Shown here piece after piece: positions 16,660 to 25,076 of a stretch of DNA of 64,000 nt. Position 1 is the first letter of the stretch. Each line of letters starts with the position of its first letter. Where the stretch lies: contig NZ_BBXC01000018.1 in assembly GCF_001570525.1 (NCBI RefSeq), forward strand, positions 69,365-133,364, read 5' to 3'. The stretch is from Herbidospora sakaeratensis. GTDB taxonomy: Bacteria; Actinomycetota; Actinomycetes; Streptosporangiales; Streptosporangiaceae. The notes under the pieces were generated by a model. The model worked only from the letters and a program-made list of their open reading frames with translations. It searched no databases and had not been told where the DNA came from. Position numbers and translations under genes: made by a program.

Positions 16660-17514
16660 ATGGACCTCAGCGGGGTGCTGTTCTTCCCCGTCACCCCCTT
16701 CGACGCCGACGGCGCGGTGGCGGAGGACGTGCTGGCCGAGCACCTGCGCGCCGGCCTGGCCCACGGGCCGGGCGCGGTGTTCGCGGCCTGCGGCACCGGC
16801 GAGTTCACCTCCCTGTCGGAGGAGGAGCACGCCCGGGTCGTCGCGGTCGCCGCCGCGCAGACCGCCGGGCGGGCGCCCCTGTTCGCCGGGGCCGGCGGGC
16901 CGCTCGGGGCCGCGCTCCGGCACGCCCGCACCGCGCGGGAGGCCGGGGCCGACGGGGTGCTGCTGCTGCCGCCGGCCGCCCGGGGCCCGCGCTACGCCGA
17001 CTACGTGCGGGCGGTCGCGGCCGAGGGCGTGCCGGTCGTCCTCTACGCGCGCGACCACCTGGTGCTCTCGCCCCGCGAGGTGCTCGACCTCGCCGAGATT
17101 CCGGGCGTGGTCGGGCTGAAGGACGGCGTCGGCGACATCGACCGCATGCAGCGCATCGTGCGGGCGATGGACGGGCGCGACTTCACCTTCTTCAACGGGC
17201 TGCCGACCGCCGAGCTGACCATGCCGGCCTACCGGGCCATCGGGGTCGACCTGTACTCCTCGGCCGTGTTCGCGTTCGCGCCGGAGATCGCGGTGGCGTA
17301 CCGGCAGGGGAACGAACGTCTGCTCGACGCGTTCTACGCGCCTCTCGTGGAGCTGCGCTCGAAGGTCCCCGGGTACGCCGTCTCGCTGGTCAAGGCCGGG
17401 GTCCGGCTGCGCGGGCTGGACGCCGGGGCGGTGCGGCCGCCGCTGGCCGACCTCGCGCCCGACGACCTGGCCGAACTCGACCGGCTCATCAAGATAGGGC
17501 TGGATCTGACATGA
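16660..17514 (+). CDS. kdgD: 5-dehydro-4-deoxyglucarate dehydratase
   Basis: A 284-residue DHDPS/NAL-superfamily enzyme that decarboxylates and dehydrates 5-keto-4-deoxyglucarate to 2,5-dioxopentanoate (2-oxoglutarate semialdehyde). The Schiff-base lysine is K154 in VVGLKDGVGD and the partner tyrosine is Y129 (VVLYARDH). FFPVTPF at the N-terminus and FAACGTGEFTSL fit KdgD rather than DapA, whose copy in this window is at 33655-34572. GGGAG lies upstream of the ATG. The end overlaps the next gene by 4 bp (ATGA). Confidence 0.85.
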   Translation: MDLSGVLFFPVTPFDADGAVAEDVLAEHLRAGLAHGPGAVFAACGTGEFTSLSEEEHARVVAVAAAQTAGRAPLFAGAGGPLGAALRHARTAREAGADGVLLLPPAARGPRYADYVRAVAAEGVPVVLYARDHLVLSPREVLDLAEIPGVVGLKDGVGDIDRMQRIVRAMDGRDFTFFNGLPTAELTMPAYRAIGVDLYSSAVFAFAPEIAVAYRQGNERLLDAFYAPLVELRSKVPGYAVSLVKAGVRLRGLDAGAVRPPLADLAPDDLAELDRLIKIGLDLT

Positions 17515-18566
17515 CGCGCATCGCGGGCCTGCACACGCTCCCGCTGCGGGCGGACCTGCCCCGGCCGTGGGGGCCCGACGTGCCGTACCACCACGTGATC
17601 GCCTGCACGCTCGTCCTGGACGACGGGCGGACCGGCACCGGTTTCTCCTGGACCCCCTCGATCGGGGCGGCGGCGGTGGCCGCCCTGCTCGACCACGACA
17701 TCGCCGCGTTCGTGAAAGGGCTGCCCCCGCACCCGGAGGTGGTCTGGGACCACCTGTGGCGGCACCTGCGCGAGGCGGGCGGCGGCGGCGTCACGACCAT
17801 GGCCATGGCCGCGGTGGACATCGCGTTGTGGGACCTGCGGGCCTCGGCCCAGGGGCTCGGCCTGGCCGACGCGATCGGGCGGCGGCGCGACGCCGTGCCC
17901 GTCTACGCCAGCGGGGTCAACCGGCACTATCCGCTGCCGGAGCTGGTCGAACAGGCCCGGCGCTGGATCGGCTACCCCGCCGTGAAGATCAAGGTGGGCC
18001 GCGACGACGACGTCGAGCGGGTGGCCGCCGTCAGGGAGGTGCTCGGGCCGGGCACCCTGCTGATGGTCGACGCCAACCAGCGCTGGGACCTGTTCCGGGC
18101 CCGCGCGATGATCCGGGAGCTGGAACCCTTCGGGCTCACCTGGGTCGAGGAGCCGCTCCCCGCCGACGACCTCGACGGGCTGCGGCGGCTGCGCGAATCG
18201 GTGGACGTGCCGATCGCGGCCGGCGAGAGCCTCTCCACCATCCACGACTTCCGCCGGCTGCTGAACGCCGTCGACGTCGTGCAGCCCAACGTGGTCAGGG
18301 TCGGCGGCGTCACCCCGCTGCTGCGGATCGCCGAACTCGCCCGCGTCCAGGGCGTGCCCACCTTCCCGCACCTGCTGCCGGACCTCTCGGCGCAGCTCGC
18401 GCTGGCGCTCCCGCTGCCGTGCATGGTCGAGGACGTCGAGGACGCCTCCCTGGCCGCGCTCGGCCTCCTCGACGGGCCGCCGCCGGTCGAACTCGGCCCC
18501 GGCGGGGCCCGGGTCGGCGCCCACTTAGGTCATGGCCTGCGCTTCCCGACTTTGGAGGGCCGCTGA
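17511..18566 (+). CDS. Mandelate racemase/muconate lactonizing enzyme family, probable aldarate dehydratase or galactarolactone cycloisomerase
   Basis: A 351-residue enolase-superfamily enzyme. The KxK catalytic pair is K159 and K161 (AVKIKVG), the metal ligands are D187, E213 and E239 (VDANQRW, WVEEPL, AAGES), and H287 lies in the TFPHLLP stretch. In pathway context it would turn galactarate, or the galactarolactone made by uronate dehydrogenase, into the keto-deoxy-aldarate used by KdgD. Both galactarate dehydratase and galactarolactone cycloisomerase belong to this superfamily and sequence reading does not separate them. It overlaps kdgD by 4 bp and the next gene by 1 bp. Confidence 0.75.
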   Translation: MTRIAGLHTLPLRADLPRPWGPDVPYHHVIACTLVLDDGRTGTGFSWTPSIGAAAVAALLDHDIAAFVKGLPPHPEVVWDHLWRHLREAGGGGVTTMAMAAVDIALWDLRASAQGLGLADAIGRRRDAVPVYASGVNRHYPLPELVEQARRWIGYPAVKIKVGRDDDVERVAAVREVLGPGTLLMVDANQRWDLFRARAMIRELEPFGLTWVEEPLPADDLDGLRRLRESVDVPIAAGESLSTIHDFRRLLNAVDVVQPNVVRVGGVTPLLRIAELARVQGVPTFPHLLPDLSAQLALALPLPCMVEDVEDASLAALGLLDGPPPVELGPGGARVGAHLGHGLRFPTLEGR

Positions 18567-20527
18567 TGAACGGCACCACCACGCGCACCGTCCCGGTGGT
18601 CCTGGCCGGGGCCTACGGCCACGGCTGGTGGCACCTGGAGAACCTGCGCCGCCTGACCGAGGGCGGCCTGGTCCGGCTGGCGGGCGTCTGCGACGTACGG
18701 GACATCGAGCCCGGCCTGCTGCGCGGGCTGGGCGACCCCGAACGGTCGACCGACCTCGGGCGGCTGATCGAACGGACCGGCGCGGAGATCACCGTCCTGG
18801 TCACGCCCATCCAGACCCACCGCGACCTGGCGATCCGCGCGCTGGAGGCCGGGTCGCACCTGCTGCTGGAGAAGCCGCCCGCCTCGACCCTGGCCGGGTT
18901 CCGGGAGATCGAGGCGGCCGTACGGAGAACCGGCCTGGCCTGTCAGGTCGGGTTCCAGAGCCTCGGCTCGGCGGCGATCCCCGCGATCCGCCGCCTGGTC
19001 GCCGAGGGCGTCATCGGCCGGGTGCGCGGCATCGGCGTCGCCGGTGCCTGGGAGCGCCCCTCGGCCTACTTCACCCGCTCGGCGTGGGCGGGCAGACGCC
19101 GCGCCGGGCGGGTCGACGTCATGGACGGCGCCCTCACCAACCCGTTCGCGCACGCCGTCGCCACCGCCCTGGCCGTGGCCGGGAAGGACACGGCCGACGA
19201 CGTCGCCGGGGTCGACGCGGAGCTCTTCCACGCCAACCCGATCGAGGCCGACGACACCTCCTGCCTGCGCATCCGCCTGTCGGACGGGCCGCCGATCACG
19301 ATCGCGGTGACCCTGACGGCCGACCGCAGGCACGAGCCCTACGTGACCGTGCACGGCACCGAGGGGCGCATCACGCTGACGTACACCCTCGACCAGGTGC
19401 GGGTGGAGAGCCGGGCGCGCGGCGGGTCCACCACCACCTACGCCCGCGCCGACCTGCTGGAGAACCTGGTCTCCCACGTCAGGGACGGTGTTCCGCTGCT
19501 GGTGCCGCTGCACCGGACGGGCGCGTTCATGCGGGTGCTGGAGGAGATCCGGCTCGCGCCCGACCCGCTGCCGATCCCCGACGCCCACCAGGAGATCGAG
19601 CAGGAGAACGGTGTCGTGGTGCGCCGCACCATCCCCGGCGTCGCCAACCTGACCGCGCGCAGCGCCGAGCACCTGGCGCTGTTCTCCGAGCTCGACGTGC
19701 CGTGGGCGGCCCCGCGCGCGGTGCTGAAGGTGGCCGGGCGGGCGGTCGCCGAGTACAACTGGCGGCCCGAACTGGCCACCACGCTCTCGCCCCGCCCCTA
19801 CCTGCACCCGGTGCGCACGCTGGCGGGCGTCCCGGTGACCGAGGTCAACCCGGCCGACCACGTCCACCACCTCGGGGCCTCGATCGCGGTCGCCGACGTG
19901 TCGGGCCGCAACTTCTGGGGCGGCCGGACCTACGTCAGAGGCCGCGGCCCGACCTGGCTGAACAACCACGGCGTGCAGAACCACGTCGCCTTCACCCGCC
20001 GCGACGAGCACGCCTTCACCGAGACCCTGCGCTGGACCGGCGTCGACGGCCTCGACCTGATCGAGGAGAGCCGCCGGGTCACGGCCCACCGGCTGCGCCG
20101 GGGCTGGGCCCTCGACGTGGAGTTCACCCTGACCAACCTCACCCGCGAGCCGCTCACGATCGAGAGCTCGGCCACCAAGGGCCGCGCCGGCGCGGGGTAC
20201 GGCGGCTTCTTCTGGCGCGCCCCCGGCGCGTCGGCCGACCGGACCGCGTTCACCGCGTGGGACGACGAGCCGCACGGCAGCCGCGCGCCCTGGCTGGCCA
20301 TGTCGGGCGACGACTGGACGCTGGTCTTCGTCCAGGACGCCGACCCGTGGTTCGTGCGGATCGACGAATACCCGGGCGCCGGACCGGCGCTGGCCTGGGA
20401 CCGCCCGCTCGTCGTCGAGCAGGCGCTGACCCGCCGCGTCGTCACCGCCATCACCGACGGCCGCCTCACCAGAGCCGAGGCCGCCGCTCTGGTCACAGAC
20501 ATCGGGGACATCCAACGAGAAAGGTAG
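18566..20527 (+). CDS. Gfo/Idh/MocA oxidoreductase fused to a PmoA-like (DUF6807) domain
   Basis: A 653-residue two-domain protein. Residues about 8-340 form an NAD(P)-binding Gfo/Idh/MocA unit (AGAYGHGWWHLENL; EKPPASTLAGF, with the usual EKP). Residues about 370-653 are a separate beta-rich domain (VHHLGASIAVADVSGRNFWG, TWLNNHGVQNHV, YGGFFWRAPG) of the type annotated as PmoA or DUF6807. The canonical pathway has no step requiring such a fusion. It may process a side sugar or a lactone; no reaction can be assigned. The ATG overlaps the previous stop by one base. Confidence 0.7.
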   Translation: MNGTTTRTVPVVLAGAYGHGWWHLENLRRLTEGGLVRLAGVCDVRDIEPGLLRGLGDPERSTDLGRLIERTGAEITVLVTPIQTHRDLAIRALEAGSHLLLEKPPASTLAGFREIEAAVRRTGLACQVGFQSLGSAAIPAIRRLVAEGVIGRVRGIGVAGAWERPSAYFTRSAWAGRRRAGRVDVMDGALTNPFAHAVATALAVAGKDTADDVAGVDAELFHANPIEADDTSCLRIRLSDGPPITIAVTLTADRRHEPYVTVHGTEGRITLTYTLDQVRVESRARGGSTTTYARADLLENLVSHVRDGVPLLVPLHRTGAFMRVLEEIRLAPDPLPIPDAHQEIEQENGVVVRRTIPGVANLTARSAEHLALFSELDVPWAAPRAVLKVAGRAVAEYNWRPELATTLSPRPYLHPVRTLAGVPVTEVNPADHVHHLGASIAVADVSGRNFWGGRTYVRGRGPTWLNNHGVQNHVAFTRRDEHAFTETLRWTGVDGLDLIEESRRVTAHRLRRGWALDVEFTLTNLTREPLTIESSATKGRAGAGYGGFFWRAPGASADRTAFTAWDDEPHGSRAPWLAMSGDDWTLVFVQDADPWFVRIDEYPGAGPALAWDRPLVVEQALTRRVVTAITDGRLTRAEAAALVTDIGDIQRER

Positions 20528-20532
20528 ACACG

Positions 20533-21822
20533 ATGGCCAGACGCCTGCTGTGTGCCCTGTTGATAGGCGCCGGTCTGACCATGACCGGATGCGGCGGCGA
20601 CCCCGCCCCGTCCGGCGACGGCACGACCACCATCACCTTCTGGGACGACAACGGCGGCCCCGCCCGCACGCCGGTGTGGCAGCACATCATCGCCGAGTTC
20701 CAGAAAGCCAACCCGAAGATCAAGGTCGAGTACGTGGGCATCCCCATCGCCCAGGTGCAGCAGAAGTACGACACCGCCATCGCCGGCGGCGGCCTGCCCG
20801 ACGTGGGCGGCGTCTCGACGGCGATGCTGGCCAACCTGGTCGCCCAGAAGGCGCTCGACCCGGTCGACCTGGCCGGCCTGCCGCTGAACGAGCAGGTGGT
20901 GAACTCGGTCAAGTCGACGGTGCCCGACGGGAAGACGTACATGATGCCGATGTCCACCAACATGGGCGTCTTCTGGTACCGCACCGACTGGTTCAAGGAG
21001 AAGAACCTCACCCCGCCCGAGACGTGGGACCAGTTCTTCGACGCGGTCGGCGCGCTGACCGACAAGGGCCAGAACCGCTACGGCTTCACCATCCGCGGCG
21101 GCGCGGGCTCGATCGCCCAGGCCCTGGAGGTCGTGTACGGCCAGTCGGGCATCCCCCAGATGTTCGACGCGAGCGGCGTCTCGACCGTGAACGACCCCAA
21201 GAACGTGGCCGCGCTGGAGAGGCTCGCGGGGCTGTTCAAGACCAACACGCCCGAGGCCGACGCGACCAACGACTACGCCAAGATGGTCGCCCAGTTCGAC
21301 GGCGGCTCCATCGCGGTCATGCAGCACAACCTGGGGTCCTACAACGACCATGTGAAGACCCTCGGCGCCGACAAGGTCGCCGCGCTGCCCGTCTTCCGGC
21401 CGGCCGACGGCGCGCCCCGCGCGGTGTTGTCGAACCCGATCGCCGGCATCGGCCTGTTCGCGAGCGGTGAGAAGAAGGACGCCGCGCTGGCGTTCGCCAC
21501 CTTCGCCGCGAGCAAGGCGATGAACAGCTACTGGGCCGACAAGACGGGCGTGCTGCCCGCCAACACCGAGGTGAACTCCGAACCGTGGATCAAGGAACGC
21601 CAGCACGTCTCGGCGGCCCTGGACGTGCTGAACGACCCGGCCACGGCGGTCGTACAGATGCCCTACCACCTGCCGGAGTTCAACGCCATCACCAAGACCG
21701 ACGCCGAGCCGAACTTCCAGAAGGTGCTCCTCGGGGAGCTGCCGGCCAAGGAGTTCCTCGACGGCATGGCGGCCGCGCTGACCGAGGCGCAGGCCAAGTG
21801 GAAGCAGCGCAACGGCGGCTGA
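20533..21822 (+). CDS. ABC transporter sugar-binding lipoprotein
   Basis: A 429-residue extracellular binding protein of the CUT1 type (SBP_bac_1), the receptor for the two permeases at 14027-15774. The signal peptide ends in a lipobox (GAGLTMTGC), so it is lipid-anchored. Further family features are TTITFWDDNGG after the leader, the ligand-domain stretch YMMPMSTNMGVFWYRTDWF, and a Lys-rich C-terminus. The ATG is preceded by AAAGG. Its position after the enzyme genes, rather than before the permeases, is unusual. A long hairpin separates it from the pectate lyase gene that follows. Confidence 0.9.
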   Translation: MARRLLCALLIGAGLTMTGCGGDPAPSGDGTTTITFWDDNGGPARTPVWQHIIAEFQKANPKIKVEYVGIPIAQVQQKYDTAIAGGGLPDVGGVSTAMLANLVAQKALDPVDLAGLPLNEQVVNSVKSTVPDGKTYMMPMSTNMGVFWYRTDWFKEKNLTPPETWDQFFDAVGALTDKGQNRYGFTIRGGAGSIAQALEVVYGQSGIPQMFDASGVSTVNDPKNVAALERLAGLFKTNTPEADATNDYAKMVAQFDGGSIAVMQHNLGSYNDHVKTLGADKVAALPVFRPADGAPRAVLSNPIAGIGLFASGEKKDAALAFATFAASKAMNSYWADKTGVLPANTEVNSEPWIKERQHVSAALDVLNDPATAVVQMPYHLPEFNAITKTDAEPNFQKVLLGELPAKEFLDGMAAALTEAQAKWKQRNGG

Positions 21823-21831
21823 CCTCGTTCT

Positions 21832-21874
21832 CCCGTACGTCTCCCGCCCCCTGACCTGGCGGGAGCCGTACGGG
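21832..21874 (+). terminator. Long intercistronic hairpin between binding protein and pectate lyase genes
   Basis: A 17-bp stem with one mismatch (21832-21848 with 21858-21874, arms starting CCCGTACG and ending CGTACGGG) and a 9-nt loop. The lack of a U-tract and the ribosome binding site only 10 bp further suggest partial termination or mRNA processing that sets the binding-protein/lyase ratio. Confidence 0.55.
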
Positions 21875-21897
21875 CTCTTCCTCTAGGAGACACTCCT

Positions 21898-23145
21898 GTG
21901 CGCAGCATGCTCGTTTTCGCCCTGACGGTGGGCGCCCTGGCCGGGCCCGGCTCCGATCCGGCCCGGCAGACGCTGGGAGCCGGCGACGGCTGGGGTTCCC
22001 ACGGCACCGGCACCACCGGCGGTTCGGCGGCGCCCGCCGCGAACGTCCACACCGTCTCGACCCGCGACCAGCTCGTGACCGCCCTCGCGGCGCCCGGCCC
22101 GAAGATCATCAAGGTGCGGGGGGTCGTCGACGGCAACCTGCCCTGTTCCTCCTACGCGACCGGCGGCTACTCCCTGGACGCCTACCTCGCGGCGTACGAC
22201 CCCGCCACCTGGGGCCGCGTCGACCCGTCGGGCCCGCTGGAGGACGCCCGCGCGGCCTCGGCCGCCCGGCAGACCGCGTACGTCAAGCTCAAGGTCGGCT
22301 CGAACACCACCATCGTCGGCGAGGGGAAACACGCCCGGATCAAGGGCGTCAACCTGCACGTCGACAAGGCCGACAACGTGATCATCCGCAACCTCACGTT
22401 CGAGGACGCCCACGACTGCTTCCCCCAGTGGGACCCGCTCGACGGCGCCGAGGGCAACTGGAACTCCCTCTACGACAACATCTCGCTGACCGGCTCGACC
22501 CACGTGTGGGTCGACCACAACACCTTCACCGACGGCGCCAACCCCGACAGCGCCCAGCCGGTCTACTTCGGCCGCCCGTGGCAGGTCCACGACGGCCAGC
22601 TCGACATCACCGGCGGCAGCGACCTGGTGACCGCGTCGTGGAACCGTTTCACCGGCCACGACAAGACGATGCTGATCGGCTCGACCAACAACCCGTCACA
22701 GGACCTCGGGAAACTCCGGGTCACCGTGCACCACAACCACTTCGAGAACACCCTGCAACGGCTGCCCCGGGTCAGGTTCGGCCAGGTGCACGTCTACAAC
22801 AACTACTACGAGGCGTACGACCCGGCGTCGTTCGTCTACGCGCTGGGGGTCGGCGTGCAGTCGCAGATCTACAGCGAGAACAACTTCTACCGCCTCGGCC
22901 GGGGCGTCGACCCGGCGAAGATCCTCTACAACTGGGGCGGCACGACCCTGACGGCCAGGGGCGACCTGCTCCGGGTCGGCGGCACGGTGACCCCGTTCGA
23001 CCCGATCGCGGCGTACAACGCGGCCAACGACCCCGACCTGGGCTCCGACGCGGGCTGGACCCCCACCCTGCACACGGGCGTCGACCCCGCGTCGAAGGTC
23101 CACAAGGACGTGTCGAAGCACGCGGGCGCGGGCGAGATCGCCTAG
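21898..23145 (+). CDS. Secreted pectate lyase, PL1 family
   Basis: A 415-residue PL1 lyase with a short secretion signal (MLVFALTVGALAGPGSD). The catalytic domain has the calcium-binding and active-site motifs VWVDHNTF, GHDKTMLIGS, TVHHNHFENTLQRLPRVRFG (catalytic Arg) and VHVYNNYYEAY. Unlike the first lyase it carries no carbohydrate-binding module. The GTG start has an AGGAGA ribosome binding site. It follows the binding-protein gene by 75 bp and may be read from the same LacI-controlled promoter, placing the two lyases under different regulators. A strong terminator follows. Confidence 0.9.
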   Translation: MRSMLVFALTVGALAGPGSDPARQTLGAGDGWGSHGTGTTGGSAAPAANVHTVSTRDQLVTALAAPGPKIIKVRGVVDGNLPCSSYATGGYSLDAYLAAYDPATWGRVDPSGPLEDARAASAARQTAYVKLKVGSNTTIVGEGKHARIKGVNLHVDKADNVIIRNLTFEDAHDCFPQWDPLDGAEGNWNSLYDNISLTGSTHVWVDHNTFTDGANPDSAQPVYFGRPWQVHDGQLDITGGSDLVTASWNRFTGHDKTMLIGSTNNPSQDLGKLRVTVHHNHFENTLQRLPRVRFGQVHVYNNYYEAYDPASFVYALGVGVQSQIYSENNFYRLGRGVDPAKILYNWGGTTLTARGDLLRVGGTVTPFDPIAAYNAANDPDLGSDAGWTPTLHTGVDPASKVHKDVSKHAGAGEIA

Positions 23146-23148
23146 ACC

Positions 23149-23189
23149 GGCGGCGCCGTGTCTCGACTTGCGGGAGACACGGCGCCGCC
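23149..23189. terminator. Bidirectional terminator between pectate lyase and aldehyde dehydrogenase genes
   Basis: A perfect 16-bp stem (23149-23164 with 23174-23189, arms GGCGGCGCCGTGTCTC and complement) with a 9-nt loop, placed 3 bp after one stop and 5 bp before the end of the convergent gene. Confidence 0.8.
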
Positions 23190-23194
23190 TCACG

Positions 23195-24592
23195 TCACGA
23201 CGGCACGCCGTCGACCCGGCGCGGGACGCCGAGCGGGTTGTCGTCGCGCAGTTCGAGAGGCAGCAGCGGCTCGGGCAGGTCCTGGTAGGCGACCGGCGTC
23301 TGCCAGCGGCGGATCGCCGTCGCGCCCACCGAGGTGTGCATCGGCGTGGTGCTGGCGGGCCAGGGTCCGCCGTGGTGCATCGCCCACGTCACGGCGACGC
23401 CGGTCGGCCAGCCGTTCCAGATCACCCGGCCGGCCAGCCGCGCGAGCTCCGGCACCAGCGGGGCCGCCTCGACCGGGTCGGCCGAGTGGACGGTCGCCGT
23501 CAGCGAGCCGGGCAGGTTGCGCAGCACCTCGGGCAGGTCGGAGATCTCCTTGTACGTCACCACGATCGCCGACGGCCCGAACGTCTCCTCGGCGAACTCA
23601 GGCAGGCCCAGGGAGAAGGTGGTCAGGTCGGCGGTGTAGACGCGCGGCGCGACGGCCCCCTCGGCCGGGCCGGCCAGGCCGCGGGCCAGCTCGGTCAGGC
23701 GCTCGCCGAGCCGGGAGACGCCCGACTCGAATCCCTCGCAGATGGCCGGGGTGAGCATCGTGCCGCCGGTGGTGGCCGAGACGGCGGCCGTGATCGCCTT
23801 GAGCAGGTCGGCGTCGTCGGGCACGAACAGCAGGCCGGGGTTGGTGCAGAACTGCCCGACGCCGAGGGTCAGGGAGGCGGCGAAGCCCTCGGCCAGGCCG
23901 GCCGGGTCGGCCAGGGCCGACGGCAGCACCACGACCGGGTTCACGCTGCCGAGCTCGCCGTAGAACGGGATCGGGTCGGGCCGCTCGTCGATCAGCGCCT
24001 GGATCGCCTTCCCGCCGCGCAGCGAGCCGGTGAAGCCGACCGCCGCCACGAGCGGGTGCTGCACGAGTTCCTTGCCGGCCTCGAACCCTTCGAGCAGGCC
24101 GAGCAGCTCGGGGTCGGGCAGGGCGGCCCGGATCACCTCGGCGACCCGCCGCGAGAGCACCGGGTGCCCGGGGTGGGCCTTCACCACGACCGCGCAGCCC
24201 GCCGCGAGCGCGGAGGCCACGTCGCCGCCCGCGACCGAGAACGCGAACGGGAAGTTGGAGGCGGCGAACACCCCCACCACGCCCGGCACCGGCTGGAACA
24301 TGCGCCGCACGTCGGGCCGGGGCGGGGTCGCCGACGGGTCGGCGTGGTCGATGATCGCCTCCACGTGCCCGCCGTCGCGCAGGACCCCGGCGAACAGCCG
24401 GAACTGGACCGCCGACCGGGCGATCTCGCCGCGGAGCCGTACCTCGCCGAGCGAGGTCTCCTCGGCCGCCACGGGCCACAGGTCGTCGGCGGCGGCCAGC
24501 AGCGCGTCGGCGACCCGGTCGAGCACGTCGGCCCGCTCGGCGGCCGGGCGGGTGCGCCAGACCTCCCCCGCGCGGGCGGCTTCGTTGATCAT
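23195..24592 (-). CDS. Aldehyde dehydrogenase, probable 2,5-dioxovalerate (2-oxoglutarate semialdehyde) dehydrogenase
   Basis: A 465-residue ALDH. The catalytic Cys is C249 in GVGQFCTNPG, the general base E213 in YGELGSVNP, and the oxyanion Asn N113 in AASNFPFAFS. FYGELGSVNPVVVLP is characteristic of the ketoglutarate-semialdehyde dehydrogenase group. It would oxidise the KdgD product to 2-oxoglutarate, completing the oxidative uronate route. The ATG at 24592 has a GGAGGAG ribosome binding site; upstream in-frame starts run into A+T-rich promoter sequence. It faces the LacI-controlled operon but has its own promoter. Confidence 0.83.
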   Translation of the reverse strand: MINEAARAGEVWRTRPAAERADVLDRVADALLAAADDLWPVAAEETSLGEVRLRGEIARSAVQFRLFAGVLRDGGHVEAIIDHADPSATPPRPDVRRMFQPVPGVVGVFAASNFPFAFSVAGGDVASALAAGCAVVVKAHPGHPVLSRRVAEVIRAALPDPELLGLLEGFEAGKELVQHPLVAAVGFTGSLRGGKAIQALIDERPDPIPFYGELGSVNPVVVLPSALADPAGLAEGFAASLTLGVGQFCTNPGLLFVPDDADLLKAITAAVSATTGGTMLTPAICEGFESGVSRLGERLTELARGLAGPAEGAVAPRVYTADLTTFSLGLPEFAEETFGPSAIVVTYKEISDLPEVLRNLPGSLTATVHSADPVEAAPLVPELARLAGRVIWNGWPTGVAVTWAMHHGGPWPASTTPMHTSVGATAIRRWQTPVAYQDLPEPLLPLELRDDNPLGVPRRVDGVPS

Positions 24593-24607
24593 CGAACTCC
24601 TCCGAAT

Positions 24608-24621
24608 TGTAATATGTAACA
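24608..24621. promoter_or_regulatory. A+T-rich palindromic site in front of the semialdehyde dehydrogenase gene
   Basis: TGTAATATGTAACA is an imperfect 14-bp palindrome, 16 bp upstream of the ATG, next to TATAAAAAT on the minus strand. It differs from both the IclR-type and LacI-type operators nearby. It may be an operator or only the -10 region. Confidence 0.35.
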
Positions 24622-24725
24622 TTTTTATACAGCGAGCCGGAAAAATCTTCGCGGCGGGTTGTCGATTCCCCGGTCCCCCGCACGTCGGATGGATGAAGGC
24701 GACCGACCCGACCAAGGAGCTTGCG

Positions 24726-25076
24726 ATGCCGCAGTACGCCGTCATCATCCACTCGCCCGCCCCGGCCGACCCCGCGGCCCTGACGCCCGACTACCTCGCG
24801 CTGCTCGAACGCTACCCCGCACAGATCGAGGAACTCGGCGGCAAGGAGATCGCCGGCTTCGCCCTGGAGGCCGGCACCACCGCCACCTCGATCCGCGGCG
24901 ACGTCGTCACCGACGGCCCCTTCACCGAGGCCAAGGAGGTGGTGGCCGGCTTCTTCGTCCTGGAGGCCCCCGACCTGGACGTCGCCCTCGACATCGCCAA
25001 ACTGAATCCGGCCTGCGCCGACGGCGGCGTGGAGGTCCGCCCGCTGTTCGCGTGGGCGCCCGACGGCCGGGCGTGA
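24726..25076 (+). CDS. DGPF-domain (YCII-related) protein
   Basis: A 116-residue protein of the YCII/DGPF family with the name-giving DGPF at residues 63-66 (VVTDGPFTEAKEVVAGFFVL). The fold resembles small ferredoxin-like dimers. Its biochemical role is not established. In actinobacteria and proteobacteria DGPF genes are characteristically coupled to ECF sigma factors of the ECF42 type, exactly as here: the stop overlaps the GTG of the sigma gene by 4 bp. The ATG at 24726 follows an AAGGAG sequence; the open frame upstream is not homologous. Confidence 0.88.
   Translation: MPQYAVIIHSPAPADPAALTPDYLALLERYPAQIEELGGKEIAGFALEAGTTATSIRGDVVTDGPFTEAKEVVAGFFVLEAPDLDVALDIAKLNPACADGGVEVRPLFAWAPDGRA

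Noticed and set aside
16660..17514. A second dapA
   Set aside because: The lysine and tyrosine positions fit the superfamily, but N-terminal motifs and the uronate operon context fit KdgD; dapA is at 33655-34572.
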